64,000 nucleotides of DNA from Williamsia muralis NBRC 105860 (lineage in GTDB: Bacteria > Actinomycetota > Actinomycetes > Mycobacteriales > Mycobacteriaceae): NCBI RefSeq assembly GCF_001598915.1, contig NZ_BDAP01000002.1, positions 558,001 through 622,000 on the forward strand, read 5' to 3'. Both the position numbers and the translations under genes were made by a program. Under the pieces are notes generated by a model that did no database searches, had not been told where the DNA came from, and saw nothing but the letters and a program-made list of their open reading frames with translations. The stretch's first letter is position 1. Every line of letters begins with the position of its first letter. Shown here one piece after another: positions 42,686-52,749 of this stretch.

Positions 42686-43087
42686 GTGGGCGATCTCAAG
42701 ATTCGACAGGCGGCAGAACTCCTCGGCCTCAGCGACGACACGGTGCGCCGGATGATCAGCGGGGGACAGCTCCCCGCCCATGTCGACGGCAGCGGCCGTC
42801 AGGTGGTCGACGGGGCCGACCTGGCCAAGGTCGCGCGCGACCGGGCACCCGGCGTCGTGTCGACCGATGCACCGGTGGCGCGTTCGGCCCGTAACCGATT
42901 CGTGGGCCTGGTCACCGACGTGCGCTCCGACCCGGTGATGAGCCAGGTGACCTTGCAGTGCGGCCCGTTCGAGGTGACCTCGTTAATGAGCACCGACGCC
43001 GTGAACGAACTCGGGCTACGGCCCGGGGAGGTCGCGACAGCGGTGGTCAAGGCCACCACGGTCATCGTCGAGACCAGGAGCAGGTGA
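42686..43087 (+). CDS. HTH-Mop (TOBE) molybdate-responsive regulator
   Basis: The protein of about 133 residues has an excisionase/MerR-like N-terminal HTH (KIRQAAELLGLSDDTVRRMI) and a C-terminal Mop/TOBE molybdate-binding domain (NRFVGLVTDVRSDPVMSQVT to AVVKATTVIVETR). It sits just before modABC, and its stop overlaps the modA start (TGATG), so it is the likely molybdate sensor that controls the operon. The frame is open to ATG 42635, but a TATACT -10 at 42642 would place transcription start after that ATG, so GTG 42686 is preferred, without a good Shine-Dalgarno. Confidence 0.85.
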   Translation: MGDLKIRQAAELLGLSDDTVRRMISGGQLPAHVDGSGRQVVDGADLAKVARDRAPGVVSTDAPVARSARNRFVGLVTDVRSDPVMSQVTLQCGPFEVTSLMSTDAVNELGLRPGEVATAVVKATTVIVETRSR

Positions 43088-43875
43088 TGGGCCGGCGGAG
43101 ATCCACGACATCGGTTCGACTCTCCGAGTCGCTCGGTGTGGTGTTCGCTGCCGCCCTGGTGCTCGCAGGGTGCTCGACCAGCGGCACAGAAGGCGGACAA
43201 GACGACGAAGCCGGCCTCACCGTGTTCGCCGCAGCCTCGTTGAAGAACAGCTTCACGGCATTGGCCGACGAGTTCTCCGAGACGCACGGCGGCGTCGACG
43301 TCTCCCTGAACTTCGACGGCTCCCAGGCGCTTGTCACGCAGATCGAACAGGGCGCCGACGCAGACGTCGTGGCCACGGCCGACGAGAAGAGCATGGCGAA
43401 ACTGGGCGAGAAGGTGGCTGATCCGCAGATCTTTGCCACCAATGTGCTCACCATCGTCACCGCCCCGGGGAATCCAAAGAACATCCGTACCCTGGCCGAC
43501 GTGACGAAAGACGGTGTCACGACTGTCATCTGCTCGGTGAGTGTGCCCTGTGGCAGCGCCGCCGCCCTGGTCGAGAAGAACACCGGTATCGACATCAAGC
43601 CGGTGAGTGAGGAAACGGCGGTGACCGGGGTACTCAGCAAGGTCCAGACGGGGCAGGCCGACGCGGGATTGGTGTACGTCACCGACGCCGTCGGCGCGGG
43701 TGACTCGGTCACCACCGTCGCCGACCCCGCCCTTGCCGCGGTGGTCAACGCATATCCCATCGGGACAGTAGCCGAGTCGGAGAACGCACCTCTGGCACAG
43801 CAATTCGTCGACATGGTCACGGGTGCGCAGGGGGCGGCGGTACTCGAGCGAATGGGCTTCGGGCCGGCGACGTGA
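43087..43875 (+). CDS. modA: Molybdate ABC transporter substrate-binding lipoprotein
   Basis: The 262-residue protein has a lipoprotein signal (VLAGC, lipidated Cys about 29) and the ModA fold: [40 protein letters not shown], and [17 protein letters not shown]. ModA binds molybdate or tungstate outside the membrane and delivers it to ModBC. The start at 43087 overlaps the stop of the regulator gene. The order regulator-modA-modB-modC, with overlaps throughout, shows one operon. Confidence 0.93.
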   Translation: MGRRRSTTSVRLSESLGVVFAAALVLAGCSTSGTEGGQDDEAGLTVFAAASLKNSFTALADEFSETHGGVDVSLNFDGSQALVTQIEQGADADVVATADEKSMAKLGEKVADPQIFATNVLTIVTAPGNPKNIRTLADVTKDGVTTVICSVSVPCGSAAALVEKNTGIDIKPVSEETAVTGVLSKVQTGQADAGLVYVTDAVGAGDSVTTVADPALAAVVNAYPIGTVAESENAPLAQQFVDMVTGAQGAAVLERMGFGPAT

Positions 43876-44678
43876 AGGCTTCGCAATCCGGTCTCAAGGC
43901 CGTTCCGGCATGGTTGTACGTGCCGGCCGCCCTCGGTATCGCACTGGTGATGCTGCCGCCCATCGCATTGGCGGTGAACACTCCCTGGGAAGACTTCTGG
44001 GACAACATCACGTCCGAATCATCCGTGGACGCACTGGCGTTGAGCGTGCAGACGGCCGCGATCAGTACCGTCCTGTGCATCCTTCTGGGCGTTCCGATGT
44101 CGATCGTGTTCGCGCGGCGCGGTGGCAGCACCGTGCGCGTGGTGCGTTCGGTGGTGCTGCTGCCTCTGGTCCTGCCGCCGGTGGTCGGGGGAATCGGTCT
44201 CCTCTACGCCTTCGGGAAGTTCGGCTTGGTGGGCGAACATCTTTCGGCCATCGGAATCGACATCGCATTCACCACCTCGGCAGTGGTGCTGGCGCAGACC
44301 TTCGTGGCACTTCCCTTTCTTGTCATCAGTCTGGAGGGAGCGCTGCGCACCGTCGGGGCGCGATACGAACAGGTGGCGGCCACGCTCGGGGCGTCGCCCA
44401 CCCGCACCCTGTGGAAAGTGACAATGCCACTGGTGTTTCCGGCGCTGCTCTCCGGAATGGTGCTGGCGTTCGCCCGTGCGCTCGGCGAGTTCGGCGCGAC
44501 GATCACGTTTGCGGGCAATCTCCAGGGTGTCACCCAGACTGCGCCGTTGGCGATCTACGTTGAGTCGATCAGTGAACCGGAACAGGCGCTTCCGCTCTCC
44601 GTGGTCCTCGTCGTGGTCGCGTTGCTCGTCGTGGTGGCCGTGCACGTGCGCGATTCGCGGCGGACGGCTGTGCTGTGA
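43872..44678 (+). CDS. modB: Molybdate ABC transporter permease
   Basis: The 268-residue permease has five to six membrane helices and the ModB/CysT-type EAA loop [20 protein letters not shown] that contacts the ATPase. [20 protein letters not shown] and [16 protein letters not shown] are hallmarks of molybdate permeases. The start overlaps the modA stop by four bases (GTGA), and its own stop overlaps the modC start by four. Confidence 0.93.
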   Translation: MKASQSGLKAVPAWLYVPAALGIALVMLPPIALAVNTPWEDFWDNITSESSVDALALSVQTAAISTVLCILLGVPMSIVFARRGGSTVRVVRSVVLLPLVLPPVVGGIGLLYAFGKFGLVGEHLSAIGIDIAFTTSAVVLAQTFVALPFLVISLEGALRTVGARYEQVAATLGASPTRTLWKVTMPLVFPALLSGMVLAFARALGEFGATITFAGNLQGVTQTAPLAIYVESISEPEQALPLSVVLVVVALLVVVAVHVRDSRRTAVL

Positions 44679-45742
44679 CAGGCGATCTGGTCGCGTCGCT
44701 GCGCAATGAGCTGCCGGCCATCGACGTCGAACTGACTGTTCCGCAGGGGCATACCGTCGCCGTCATGGGCCCCAACGGTGCCGGCAAGAGCACACTGATG
44801 AATCTGCTGGCCGGATTGTCGAGGCCGGGTGCCGGACGAATAGCCCTGGGATCGCGAGAATTGTTCGGCAACAGCACTTTCATGCCTCCACACCGACGCG
44901 ACGTGTCGATGCTGACGCAGCAGGGACTGTTGTTCCCACACCTCACCGTGAGGCAGAACGTGGCGTTCGGACCGTCGGCGAGGCGCCTGCCAAGAGCTCA
45001 GATCAGGGCTCGCACCGACAAGTGGCTCGACGCCGTCGGCGCCACCGAACTCGCGGATCGCAAGCCGGCGCAACTGTCCGGAGGTCAGTCGCAGCGGGTG
45101 TCGCTGGCGCGCGCGCTTGCCACCGAGCCGTCGGTGCTGCTGCTCGACGAGCCGTTCAGTGCACTCGATGTAGATGTGGTCCACCGCATCCGGTCGATGC
45201 TCCGACAGATTCTCGCGGACCGCGCGCGGATCACGGTGTTGGTGACCCACGACGTCGCTGACGCCGTGACGCTCGCTGACTCGGCGGTCATCTTGGCCGA
45301 GGGCCGGATCGTGGCGCGTGGCCCGGTCCGTGACTTGCTGGCCAGCCCGATCAACCAGTTCTCGGCGCAACTCGCCGGACTCAATCTGGTGAGCGGAGTC
45401 TGGAACGGTGACGTCCTGGAAGCCGCCGGCTTTGCGGTCTCCGGATTGCTCGATGCGCCGATTGCGCCGGAAAGTGCTGTGATGGCGGCCTTTTCGCCGC
45501 GCGCTGTCGCCGTCTATCGGGAGCGGCCCAGCGGCAGCCCGCGCAACGCCGTGAAGGCCGTTGTTGTGCAACTTGTTCCGCAGGGCGATCTCGCACGGAT
45601 CGACGCCCGGGTTGCTGATGGAACGATCCTCACCGCGACCGTGACCTGGTCGGCCGTCACCGAGCTGGGACTTGTTGCCGACGATGAGGTGTTCCTGGTG
45701 ATCAAGGCGAGTGAAGTGACCGTGTACGAGAGTCGGCACTGA
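44675..45742 (+). CDS. modC: Molybdate ABC transporter ATPase with TOBE domain
   Basis: The 355-residue ATPase has Walker [10 protein letters not shown], signature [16 protein letters not shown], Walker [13 protein letters not shown] and the H-loop [11 protein letters not shown]. The C-terminal 100 residues form a Mop/TOBE-type regulatory domain ([20 protein letters not shown]), which in ModC binds oxyanion and can inhibit transport. The 280 bases from here to the next gene hold the promoter region of the ehu operon but no clear consensus promoter or gene. Confidence 0.93.
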   Translation: MTGDLVASLRNELPAIDVELTVPQGHTVAVMGPNGAGKSTLMNLLAGLSRPGAGRIALGSRELFGNSTFMPPHRRDVSMLTQQGLLFPHLTVRQNVAFGPSARRLPRAQIRARTDKWLDAVGATELADRKPAQLSGGQSQRVSLARALATEPSVLLLDEPFSALDVDVVHRIRSMLRQILADRARITVLVTHDVADAVTLADSAVILAEGRIVARGPVRDLLASPINQFSAQLAGLNLVSGVWNGDVLEAAGFAVSGLLDAPIAPESAVMAAFSPRAVAVYRERPSGSPRNAVKAVVVQLVPQGDLARIDARVADGTILTATVTWSAVTELGLVADDEVFLVIKASEVTVYESRH

Positions 45743-46022
45743 CACTCTCACTCGTTCGCATTGGTAATGAATTGTCTTCTTGCAGCTTCAGTTTTCGGTG
45801 GTCGCTTGCCGATGGCCGGGATGCGCCCACCCCGATTCTCGGGCATCAGAATATTCCGACACTCATCGGTGATGCATCGAAAGGTGTTACGTTCACCCAA
45901 CCGGAGAGAACGATGAGACTGCAGTAGTCGGGTGGGTGGCATGGCGTTCGTCGGCGGGGAGGGTACCTGCGTGTCGGCGGCTGCCTGTCTGCGCACCCGA
46001 CAGTGAGCGGAAGGCCAGACAG

Positions 46023-46916
46023 ATGGCATTGAACGTGTTGAGCAAGCGTGTAACCAGCAGGTGTGCAATCACATTCGCCGTGGTCACCCTCACTGCGGGA
46101 ACCATGGCGGCGTGCACGTCGACCGATTCCGGTGACGACTCGAACCACCTGCAAGAACTCAAGGACAAGGGTGTTGTCACCGTGGGGTTCGCGGGTGAGG
46201 CGCCTTACTCGTTCGAGCAGGACGGCAATCTGACCGGTGCCACGGTGGCACTGCACCGAGAGATCTTCGGGAACCTGGGTATCGAGACCGTCGAGGGTGT
46301 GAACGCTGATTTCGGTTCTCTCATACCTGGATTGCAGGCCAATCGGTTTGATGTCGTGAGCGCCGGTATGTCGATCTTGCCGCAGCGCTGCGAGCAGGCC
46401 GCGTTCGGTGACCCCGAATTCAACTACACCACCGCATTGATGGTCACGCAGGGCAATCCCAAGGGGCTCAAAGACATGCAGTCGGTGAAAGACAGCGGCG
46501 CCCGATTGGCCACCATGACCGGTGCGGTCGAGTCGGATTACGCCGAGTCCCTGGGAATCGAGAGCACGCAGGTGGCCACGCCGCAGGACGGAATGGATGC
46601 CGTCATGTCGGGCCGGGCGGACGTCTTTGCGCTGACCGCCATCTCACTCAACTGGATGAAGACCAACAACCCGGGCGCGCCGGTTGACGTCACCGAGTCC
46701 TTCGTGGCGAACATCGATGGAAAGCCACAGGTGGGTGCCGGTGCCACGGTGTTCCGCACCGATGACAAAGAGTTGCTCGAGGCGTACAACACCGAGTTGG
46801 CGAAGATCACGTCGGATCCGCAGAAGTATCTGGATCTGGTCGGCGAGTTCGGCTTCACAGAAGAAGAACTGCCCGATCCCAACCTGACCACTGCCCAACT
46901 GTGTGAGGGCGTTTGA
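46023..46916 (+). CDS. ehuB: Ectoine/hydroxyectoine-binding lipoprotein (EhuB)
   Basis: The 297-residue lipoprotein (signal ending AACTS, Cys about 31) is an amino-acid-type substrate-binding protein. The stretch VGFAGEAPYSFEQDG, VALHREIFGNLGIETVEGV, and SAGMSILPQRCEQAAFGDPE closely fits EhuB, the ectoine and hydroxyectoine binder. ATG 46023 has GGAAGG upstream; the frame is open further back without a start signal. Two permeases and an ATPase follow in the usual ehu order. No ectoine breakdown genes are in the window, so uptake may serve osmoprotection. Confidence 0.85.
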   Translation: MALNVLSKRVTSRCAITFAVVTLTAGTMAACTSTDSGDDSNHLQELKDKGVVTVGFAGEAPYSFEQDGNLTGATVALHREIFGNLGIETVEGVNADFGSLIPGLQANRFDVVSAGMSILPQRCEQAAFGDPEFNYTTALMVTQGNPKGLKDMQSVKDSGARLATMTGAVESDYAESLGIESTQVATPQDGMDAVMSGRADVFALTAISLNWMKTNNPGAPVDVTESFVANIDGKPQVGAGATVFRTDDKELLEAYNTELAKITSDPQKYLDLVGEFGFTEEELPDPNLTTAQLCEGV

Positions 46917-46940
46917 TCCCGGCCGGAGCGGTAACCCTCC

Positions 46941-47672
46941 GTGGGTGAGAACTTCGACACCTTCCTGGATGCATGGCCTCGCATCCAGGAAGGCATCCTC
47001 ACGACGATCTACCTGACGCTCGGCGGCGCTGCGCTTGCCTTTGTACTCGCCCTCCTGCTCGGTCTCGCTGCGGGAAACAAGTACGTGCTGGTCAGGGGTG
47101 TCTCCCGCACCATTGTGGAGTTCTTTCGAGGCACTTCTCTACTGGTCCAGTTGTTCTGGCTCTTCTACGTGTTGCCCCTGCTCGGATTCCAGCTCGAAGC
47201 GATGTTCTGTGGGATTCTCGCCTTGGGCCTGAACTACGGCGCGTACGGCGCCGAAGTGGTCCGTGGATCCATTGCGGCGGTACCTGCCACCCAGTGGGAA
47301 GGCGCTGTTGCGCTCAACTTCTCACCGTGGCAGCGGCTGCACCGCATCATTTTTCCGCAGGCCTGGGTGCAGATGTTGCCGCCGCTGAACAACCTGCTGA
47401 TCCAGTTGCTGAAAGGCAGTGCGCTGGCCAGTTTCGTTCTGCTGCAAGATCTCACGTATCAGATCGAGCAGCTCCGACGAGGGACCGGCGACACGGTGTT
47501 CGCGTTCGGGATCGGTCTGGTTCTGTACTTCTGCATCGCCTACGTGCTGACGCTGGTGATGAACCTGCTGGAGGTCCGCGCGAAGTCGCGTCTCGGAGCG
47601 GGGCCATCGATGCGCGAGGTCCTGCGGCTGCGCCCTGAGCGGCCCGGCGAGAGCATCGGGGTGGGCCGATGA
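46941..47672 (+). CDS. ehuC: Ectoine ABC transporter permease (EhuC)
   Basis: The 243-residue permease belongs to the polar-amino-acid (HisMQ-type) family, with the N-terminal RIQEGILTTIYLTLGGAALA, VEFFRGTSLLVQLFWLFYVL and the EAA-like loop EGAVALNFSPWQRLHRIIFP. Five membrane helices are predicted. The GTG start lies 24 bases after ehuB, and the stop overlaps ehuD by four bases. It forms the transmembrane channel with EhuD. Confidence 0.85.
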   Translation: MGENFDTFLDAWPRIQEGILTTIYLTLGGAALAFVLALLLGLAAGNKYVLVRGVSRTIVEFFRGTSLLVQLFWLFYVLPLLGFQLEAMFCGILALGLNYGAYGAEVVRGSIAAVPATQWEGAVALNFSPWQRLHRIIFPQAWVQMLPPLNNLLIQLLKGSALASFVLLQDLTYQIEQLRRGTGDTVFAFGIGLVLYFCIAYVLTLVMNLLEVRAKSRLGAGPSMREVLRLRPERPGESIGVGR

Positions 47673-48313
47673 ATGCGCAGTGGAGCTGGGAACGGGCGTT
47701 CGACTCGCTGCCGGTGCTGCTCGAAGGGTTCCGGATCACGTTGCTGGCCACCGTGCTGGGCTTCCTGATCGCAGCGGTGCTGGGATTGGCCGTTGCGGTG
47801 GTGCGGCACAGTGCTCCCAAAGCGGTGACGGTTCCATTGCGCATGGTCACCGAGTTCATCCGGCTCACGCCACTCGTGGTGCAACTGCTGTTCGCCTACT
47901 ACCTGCTGCCGCAGTTCTCGGCGTTGCAGATCGGCATCGTTGTACTCGGTATCCACTACTCCACCTACATGGCCGAGGTCTATCGCGCCGGCATCGACGC
48001 GGTACCACCGGGCCAGTGGGAGGCAGCGCACGCACTGTCGCTGCCGACGGTGCGCAAGTGGCGGGCTGTGGTGCTTCCACAGGCAATCCGCAAGACCACT
48101 CCCGCACTGGGGAACTACGCGATCTCGATGTTCAAGGACACCCCGTTCCTCTTCGCCATCACCGTGGTCGAGATGGTCACCGCGGCGCAGCAGTACGGCG
48201 CCAAGACCTTTCAGTACCTCGAACCGATCACCATGGCCGGGGTCATCTTCCTCATCGCCAGTTACCCCACATCCGTCCTGATCAGAAGACTGGAGAAGCA
48301 CCTTGCCTACTGA
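47669..48313 (+). CDS. ehuD: Ectoine ABC transporter permease (EhuD)
   Basis: The 214-residue permease is the second HisMQ-type subunit: LLEGFRITLLATVLGFLIAA, TEFIRLTPLVVQLLFAYYLL and the EAA-like loop EAAHALSLPTVRKWRAVVLP are visible. The final part, SYPTSVLIRRLEKHLAY, matches EhuD-like ends. It overlaps ehuC at its start by four bases and ehuA at its end by eleven, showing a compact operon. Confidence 0.85.
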   Translation: MNAQWSWERAFDSLPVLLEGFRITLLATVLGFLIAAVLGLAVAVVRHSAPKAVTVPLRMVTEFIRLTPLVVQLLFAYYLLPQFSALQIGIVVLGIHYSTYMAEVYRAGIDAVPPGQWEAAHALSLPTVRKWRAVVLPQAIRKTTPALGNYAISMFKDTPFLFAITVVEMVTAAQQYGAKTFQYLEPITMAGVIFLIASYPTSVLIRRLEKHLAY

Positions 48314-49112
48314 GGGCACGTCGGGCTCGGCGCGCGACAACAACACACCGATGATCCTGTTCGACAAGGTCGTCAAGAAGTACGGCGACCATGTGGTGCT
48401 CGACCATCTGGACTTCCGGGTCACCCGGGGCGAACGGGTGGCCCTGATCGGCCCCAGCGGCTCTGGCAAAACGACCATCCTCAGGTTGCTGATGACGCTG
48501 GAGACGCTGGACGGCGGAGTGATCTGGGTCGACGGCGCACCGTTGACCCACCAATACAAGGGGGACAAACTGGTTCGTGCGTCCGAGAAGCACCTGCGTG
48601 TGGTGCGCGCCAAGATCGGCATGGTGTTCCAGCATTTCAATCTGTTCCCCAACATGACTGTGCTGCAGAACATCACCGAGGCCCCGATCCATGTGCTGGG
48701 CCTGAGCAAATCGGAAGCGACGAGCAGGGCGCGCGAGCTGCTCGAGACCGTAGGACTGTCGGACAAGGAGAACGCCCACCCGACAAAGCTTTCCGGCGGG
48801 CAGCAGCAGCGCGTGGCGATCGCGCGGGCACTGGCCATGGACCCCGACGTCTTGCTGCTCGACGAGGTGACCTCGGCGCTCGATCCCGAACTGGTGGCCG
48901 ATGTGCTCGGGGTCTTGCGCACGATCGCCGAGACGACGGAGATCACGATGTTGATCGTGACCCATGAGATGGGTTTCGCCCGCGATGTGGCCGATCGCGT
49001 CCTGGTGTTCGACGCGGGCAAGATCGTGGAAGAAGGCGACCCGGTCGACATCTTCACCAACCCCCAGCAGGAACGTACCAAGACGTTCCTCAAGGCAGTC
49101 CTGTCCAAGTGA
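48303..49112 (+). CDS. ehuA: Ectoine ABC transporter ATPase (EhuA)
   Basis: The 269-residue ATPase has Walker A GPSGSGKTT, signature LSGGQQQRVAIARALAMDPD, Walker B VLLLDEVTSALDPE and H-loop LIVTHEMGFARDVADR, typical of polar amino acid importers. The N-terminal MILFDKVVKKYGDHVVLD begins the domain. The TTG start at 48303 has GGAGAAG at good spacing inside the end of ehuD; ATG 48351 is an alternative. It energises EhuCD. Confidence 0.87.
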   Translation: MPTEGTSGSARDNNTPMILFDKVVKKYGDHVVLDHLDFRVTRGERVALIGPSGSGKTTILRLLMTLETLDGGVIWVDGAPLTHQYKGDKLVRASEKHLRVVRAKIGMVFQHFNLFPNMTVLQNITEAPIHVLGLSKSEATSRARELLETVGLSDKENAHPTKLSGGQQQRVAIARALAMDPDVLLLDEVTSALDPELVADVLGVLRTIAETTEITMLIVTHEMGFARDVADRVLVFDAGKIVEEGDPVDIFTNPQQERTKTFLKAVLSK

Positions 49113-49141
49113 AGGCCGCGACGTCGCGAACCGTCGAACGG

Positions 49142-50095
49142 TCAGGAGTCGGTGGCGTTCGCCGGTTTCCGGTTCGGTTCCAGGCTGCGCGCACGTAATC
49201 GCTTGTAGCCCCGCACATTGAGCGGGCCGACGGACTTGAAGAAGAACCGCTCGTCATCGACCGCATTCGCAAACGTCGTGTCGGTGAGTACTGTGCCCGG
49301 GCGCGCCGAGCTGGTGAGGCGAGCGGCGATGTTCACGGGTTCGCCGAAGACGTCGCCGAGTCGCGTCAACACGGTTCCGAGCGCAACACCCACCCGCAGC
49401 GGAGGCAGGCCGTGTTCGGCCGAGAGGTGTTGCAACGCAATGGCGATCTCGGCGCCCGCAACCGGATCCTCGGTGGAGAACATCACCGCATCGCCGAGTG
49501 TCTTGACCACGTGACCACCGCGCGAGTTGACCACCTCGAACGCGTTCGTCTCGAACGTCTCGAGGAGATCGTCGAGTTCTTCCATCCCGATCTTGCGTGA
49601 GAGACTGGTGTAGCCGACGATGTCGACGAAACCGATTGCCATGGTGCGATTTTCGCCCTCACTCATCGAGAGCGCATTCTGCAGTGCGGCCGACAGGTGG
49701 CGGCGCCAGATCAGGATTTGCACCCGCTGGACAGCCTGGAGCATCTGGGCGAGGTCCGGACTGTCGGCGGCCCGCATCCGCTCAGCGATGTGGTGTGCCT
49801 GCCATTCGGCCAGCCGCGACATCGTCTGGCCGAGAGCACGTGCCATCCCGATCTCGAACTCCTCGGGCTGTGCCTCGTCGAGGCCATGGACGAGTTGCAA
49901 GGCCTGGACGTCGTCGGCGGTGAAGAGGGGTTCGTCGGTCTTGTCCATCGCGAACCCGAAAGCGGTCCACACCCGGTCGGCGAACTCGGTCGGGATGTTG
50001 AGTGCGGCGGTGACGTCTTCACGGGTGAACAGTCGCTTGCCGCCGAGTAGCAGCGATTCGATCGCTTCAGCGGAGACATCCGACTCGTCGGTCAT
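49142..50095 (-). CDS. Class III adenylate cyclase with N-terminal regulatory domain
   Basis: The 317-residue soluble protein has an N-terminal helical domain like the pH-sensing regulatory domain of Rv1264-type cyclases (about residues 1-140). A class III catalytic domain follows: FVDIVGYTSLSRK with metal-binding D158, HVVKTLGDAVMFS with K198 and D202, and GEPVNIAARL with the transition-state Asn and Arg (about 255 and 259). All key residues are present, so it should make cAMP. Its ATG overlaps the stop of the tandem-TetR gene by four bases, an unusual coupling. Confidence 0.9.
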   Translation of the reverse strand: MTDESDVSAEAIESLLLGGKRLFTREDVTAALNIPTEFADRVWTAFGFAMDKTDEPLFTADDVQALQLVHGLDEAQPEEFEIGMARALGQTMSRLAEWQAHHIAERMRAADSPDLAQMLQAVQRVQILIWRRHLSAALQNALSMSEGENRTMAIGFVDIVGYTSLSRKIGMEELDDLLETFETNAFEVVNSRGGHVVKTLGDAVMFSTEDPVAGAEIAIALQHLSAEHGLPPLRVGVALGTVLTRLGDVFGEPVNIAARLTSSARPGTVLTDTTFANAVDDERFFFKSVGPLNVRGYKRLRARSLEPNRKPANATDS

Positions 50096-51336
50096 GACAT
50101 CGGCGTCCGAGAGGGATCGGTTGCCGGAACCACGGGCAGGCCCAGTACGCCTTTCATCAGGTACGCGAGCAACGCAGGCATCTCGGGCCGAGTCCAGTTG
50201 CGACGCAAGCGCATGGCGTCATTGGCGATGGTCAGTGCTGCGTGCACGGTCAGTGCGGCCTCCGGGCCTGGAAGGTCGGTCTCGATCTGCTCGACCAGGT
50301 TCACCCATCGTGCCACGTACCGGCGTTGGTAGAGGATGAGTTCGCCATTGTCGAAACCTTCGAGGACGCTGCGGCTGTTGAACGAGACCGACAGGTCCGG
50401 AGTGGACGTGAGGACCTGGATGTAGGAGTCGACGAGCAGGGACAGCAGGGCTGCGGGGTTGTCGGCCACCGAGTACGCGGCGATCGCGCTGGCCTCGAGG
50501 CGGTTGGCGCTGCGCTGGCTGATCGCGATCAGGATCGCTTGTTTGCTCGGAAAGTGCTTGTAGACACTGGGGCCGGTGATACCCACGGCCTCGCCGATCT
50601 CGTCGACACCCACGGTGGCGAATCCGCGCCGCTGGAACAGTTCGGCGGCCGCGTCGAGGATCTCGTCGCGCCGGCCGGCGGGCTCGGCGAGACCCGCAGG
50701 CGGAGGTGCGATGGCGGCCGCGTGATCGGGGGTCATCTCCACCACCCGGCCGACCAGCGTCACCAGACGTGCGATGGCGCGTGAGTTCGAGATGCGGGTG
50801 CGGTGTACGGACACACTGCCGTTGACGCTGAGGATGGTCCACGCCAGTTGGTCGACATCACGGGGGGACAGGTCGGTGCGGTGACCGAAGACCGCCCCCG
50901 ACCACCGGTGCAGCACGGTGCGGGTGCGCCGGGCTACCTCGTCGTTCTGCTCTGGGGACAGGTGGGCGGTGGACCAACGCCAGAGCGCTGCCGAGTTCGG
51001 ATTGGTGACCCCGAGTGCACACAGCTTCTCGATGGCCTTGCCGATCGGGATTTGGCCGTCCGCCGCAGGCGAGAGGGCGGTGTCGGTGCATTGCTCGATG
51101 TCCTCGACGCCCGACATCACCGCGGCGAACAGGATCGCCTGTTTGTCGGCGAAATGACGGTAGATGGAGGGGCCCGTGACGCCCGCGGCCTTGGCGATGT
51201 CCGCCACCGAGACGTGGTCGTACCCGCGCGCCAGGAACAGTTCGGCCGCGCGGTCGACCAGCTGGCGCTTGCGATCGGCGGGCCGACTCTGGCGCTGGGG
51301 GCGCGAGACGGGTGTGACGTCGGGGTTGGTGGACAT
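50092..51336 (-). CDS. Tandem TetR-domain regulator (two TetR units in one chain)
   Basis: The 414-residue protein contains two complete TetR units. The first HTH is at about residues 26-70 (VADIAKAAGVTGPSIYRHF) and the second at about 226-270 (VDEIGEAVGITGPSVYKHF), each followed by its own helical ligand domain. It works like a covalent TetR dimer. It is divergent from fadA with a 158-base gap and overlaps the cyclase gene at its end. It may repress the fadAB operon, but that is inference from position. Confidence 0.88.
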   Translation of the reverse strand: MSTNPDVTPVSRPQRQSRPADRKRQLVDRAAELFLARGYDHVSVADIAKAAGVTGPSIYRHFADKQAILFAAVMSGVEDIEQCTDTALSPAADGQIPIGKAIEKLCALGVTNPNSAALWRWSTAHLSPEQNDEVARRTRTVLHRWSGAVFGHRTDLSPRDVDQLAWTILSVNGSVSVHRTRISNSRAIARLVTLVGRVVEMTPDHAAAIAPPPAGLAEPAGRRDEILDAAAELFQRRGFATVGVDEIGEAVGITGPSVYKHFPSKQAILIAISQRSANRLEASAIAAYSVADNPAALLSLLVDSYIQVLTSTPDLSVSFNSRSVLEGFDNGELILYQRRYVARWVNLVEQIETDLPGPEAALTVHAALTIANDAMRLRRNWTRPEMPALLAYLMKGVLGLPVVPATDPSRTPMS

Positions 51337-51367
51337 TGTGAATCCACCCTAGCTCATGAAGGCGCTA

Positions 51368-51397
51368 TTGAATGCTGCTCTGTACTCGGGGTATGGT
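51368..51397 (+). promoter_or_regulatory. Candidate fadAB promoter
   Basis: TTGAAT (51368-51373) and TATGGT (51392-51397) are 18 bases apart and upstream of fadA. An imperfect pair of matching stretches, AGCTCATGAAGGC near 51353 and GCCTCATGTAGCT near 51420, flanks this promoter and could be an operator for the divergent tandem-TetR protein. Low certainty. Confidence 0.35.
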
Positions 51398-51494
51398 CAA
51401 ATAAGTTACAGCGCGTTAGCCTCATGTAGCTGGAGGAATATCAGCGAGGCGAGCGCCCGCGAACATCGCAGTTCATTTGAAAGGAAACCTCAGC

Positions 51495-52703
51495 GTGACT
51501 GATGCATACATCTACGAGGCCATTCGTACGCCTCGTGGCAAGCAGCGTAAGGGCTCGCTGCACAGCGTGAAGCCCGTCGACCTCATCGTCGGCCTCATCA
51601 ACGAACTCAAGGTCCGCTTCCCGGACATGGATCCCGCCGACATCGACGACGTGATCCTCGGTGTGGTTTCCCCCGTCGGCGAGCAGGGTGCGGTCATCCC
51701 GCGTACCGCCGCCCTCGTGGCAGGACTGCCGGACACCGTGCCGGGCACCCAGATCAACCGCTTCTGCGCCTCCGGCCTCGAAGCCACCAACCTCGCGGCC
51801 CAGAAGGTCGCGTCGGGCTGGGACAACCTGGTCATCGCCGGCGGCGTCGAGTCCATGTCGCGCGTGCCCATGGGCAGTGACGGTGGCGCGATGTTCACCG
51901 ACCCCGCCACGGCCTACGACCTCTACATCGCCCCGCAGGGCATCGGCGCAGACCTGATCGCCACCATCGAAGGTTTCTCCCGTGAAGACGTCGACGCGTA
52001 CGCCGCCGAGTCGCAGGCGCGCGCCGAGGCCGCATGGTCGGGCGGATACTTCGCCAAGTCGGTCGTGCCGGTCAAGGACATCAACGGCGTCACGCTGCTC
52101 GACCACGACGAGCACCGTCGTCCCGGCAGCACTGTCGAGAGCCTGGGCAAGCTGAAGTCGGCCTTCGAGGGCCTGGCCGCGATGACCGGCTTCGATGACG
52201 TGGCGCTGCAGAAGTACGTCAACGTGGAGAAGATCAATCACGTTCACACCGGCGGCAACTCGTCCGGCATCGTCGACGGTTCAGCTCTGGTGCTGGTCGG
52301 CAGCGAAGAGGCAGGCAAGCGCGCCGGCCTCACCCCGCGGGCCCGCGTCGTGGCCACCGCACAGACCGGCAGCGACCCCACGATCATGCTCACCGGACCC
52401 ACCCCGGCCACCGAGCTGGTACTCAAGAAGGCCGGACTCACCGTCGAGGACATCGACGTGTTCGAGCTGAACGAGGCGTTCGCCTCGGTTGTCATGAAGT
52501 GGCTCAAGGATCTGAAGATCCCGCACGAGAAGACCAACGTCAACGGCGGTGCCATCGCGATGGGCCACCCGCTCGGCGCAACCGGCGCAATGCTGGTGGG
52601 CACCGTGCTCGACGAGCTCGAGCGCACCGGCGGCCGCTACGGCCTGATCACCTTGTGCATCGGTGGCGGCATGGGTGTTGCCACCATCATCGAGCGTGTC
52701 TGA
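51495..52703 (+). CDS. fadA: Acetyl-CoA acyltransferase (3-ketoacyl-CoA thiolase)
   Basis: The 402-residue thiolase has the acyl-enzyme cysteine C91 in [10 protein letters not shown], the ELNEAFAS loop, the catalytic histidine in [12 protein letters not shown] and the second cysteine in [10 protein letters not shown]. It splits 3-ketoacyl-CoA to acetyl-CoA and a shortened acyl-CoA. The GTG at 51495 follows an AAAGGAAA stretch. It is followed 46 bases later by fadB, so the pair forms the alpha2beta2 trifunctional beta-oxidation complex as in mycobacteria (FadA-FadB). Confidence 0.95.
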   Translation: MTDAYIYEAIRTPRGKQRKGSLHSVKPVDLIVGLINELKVRFPDMDPADIDDVILGVVSPVGEQGAVIPRTAALVAGLPDTVPGTQINRFCASGLEATNLAAQKVASGWDNLVIAGGVESMSRVPMGSDGGAMFTDPATAYDLYIAPQGIGADLIATIEGFSREDVDAYAAESQARAEAAWSGGYFAKSVVPVKDINGVTLLDHDEHRRPGSTVESLGKLKSAFEGLAAMTGFDDVALQKYVNVEKINHVHTGGNSSGIVDGSALVLVGSEEAGKRAGLTPRARVVATAQTGSDPTIMLTGPTPATELVLKKAGLTVEDIDVFELNEAFASVVMKWLKDLKIPHEKTNVNGGAIAMGHPLGATGAMLVGTVLDELERTGGRYGLITLCIGGGMGVATIIERV

Positions 52704-52749
52704 CCTCCCGGACTTCTTCCCCCTTCGCCAGAAAGAGCTTTGAATACCT

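Noticed and set aside
49116-49127. Short palindrome CGCGACGTCGCG as terminator of the ehu operon
   Set aside because: It has no loop or T tract and such GC palindromes are expected by chance at this base composition.
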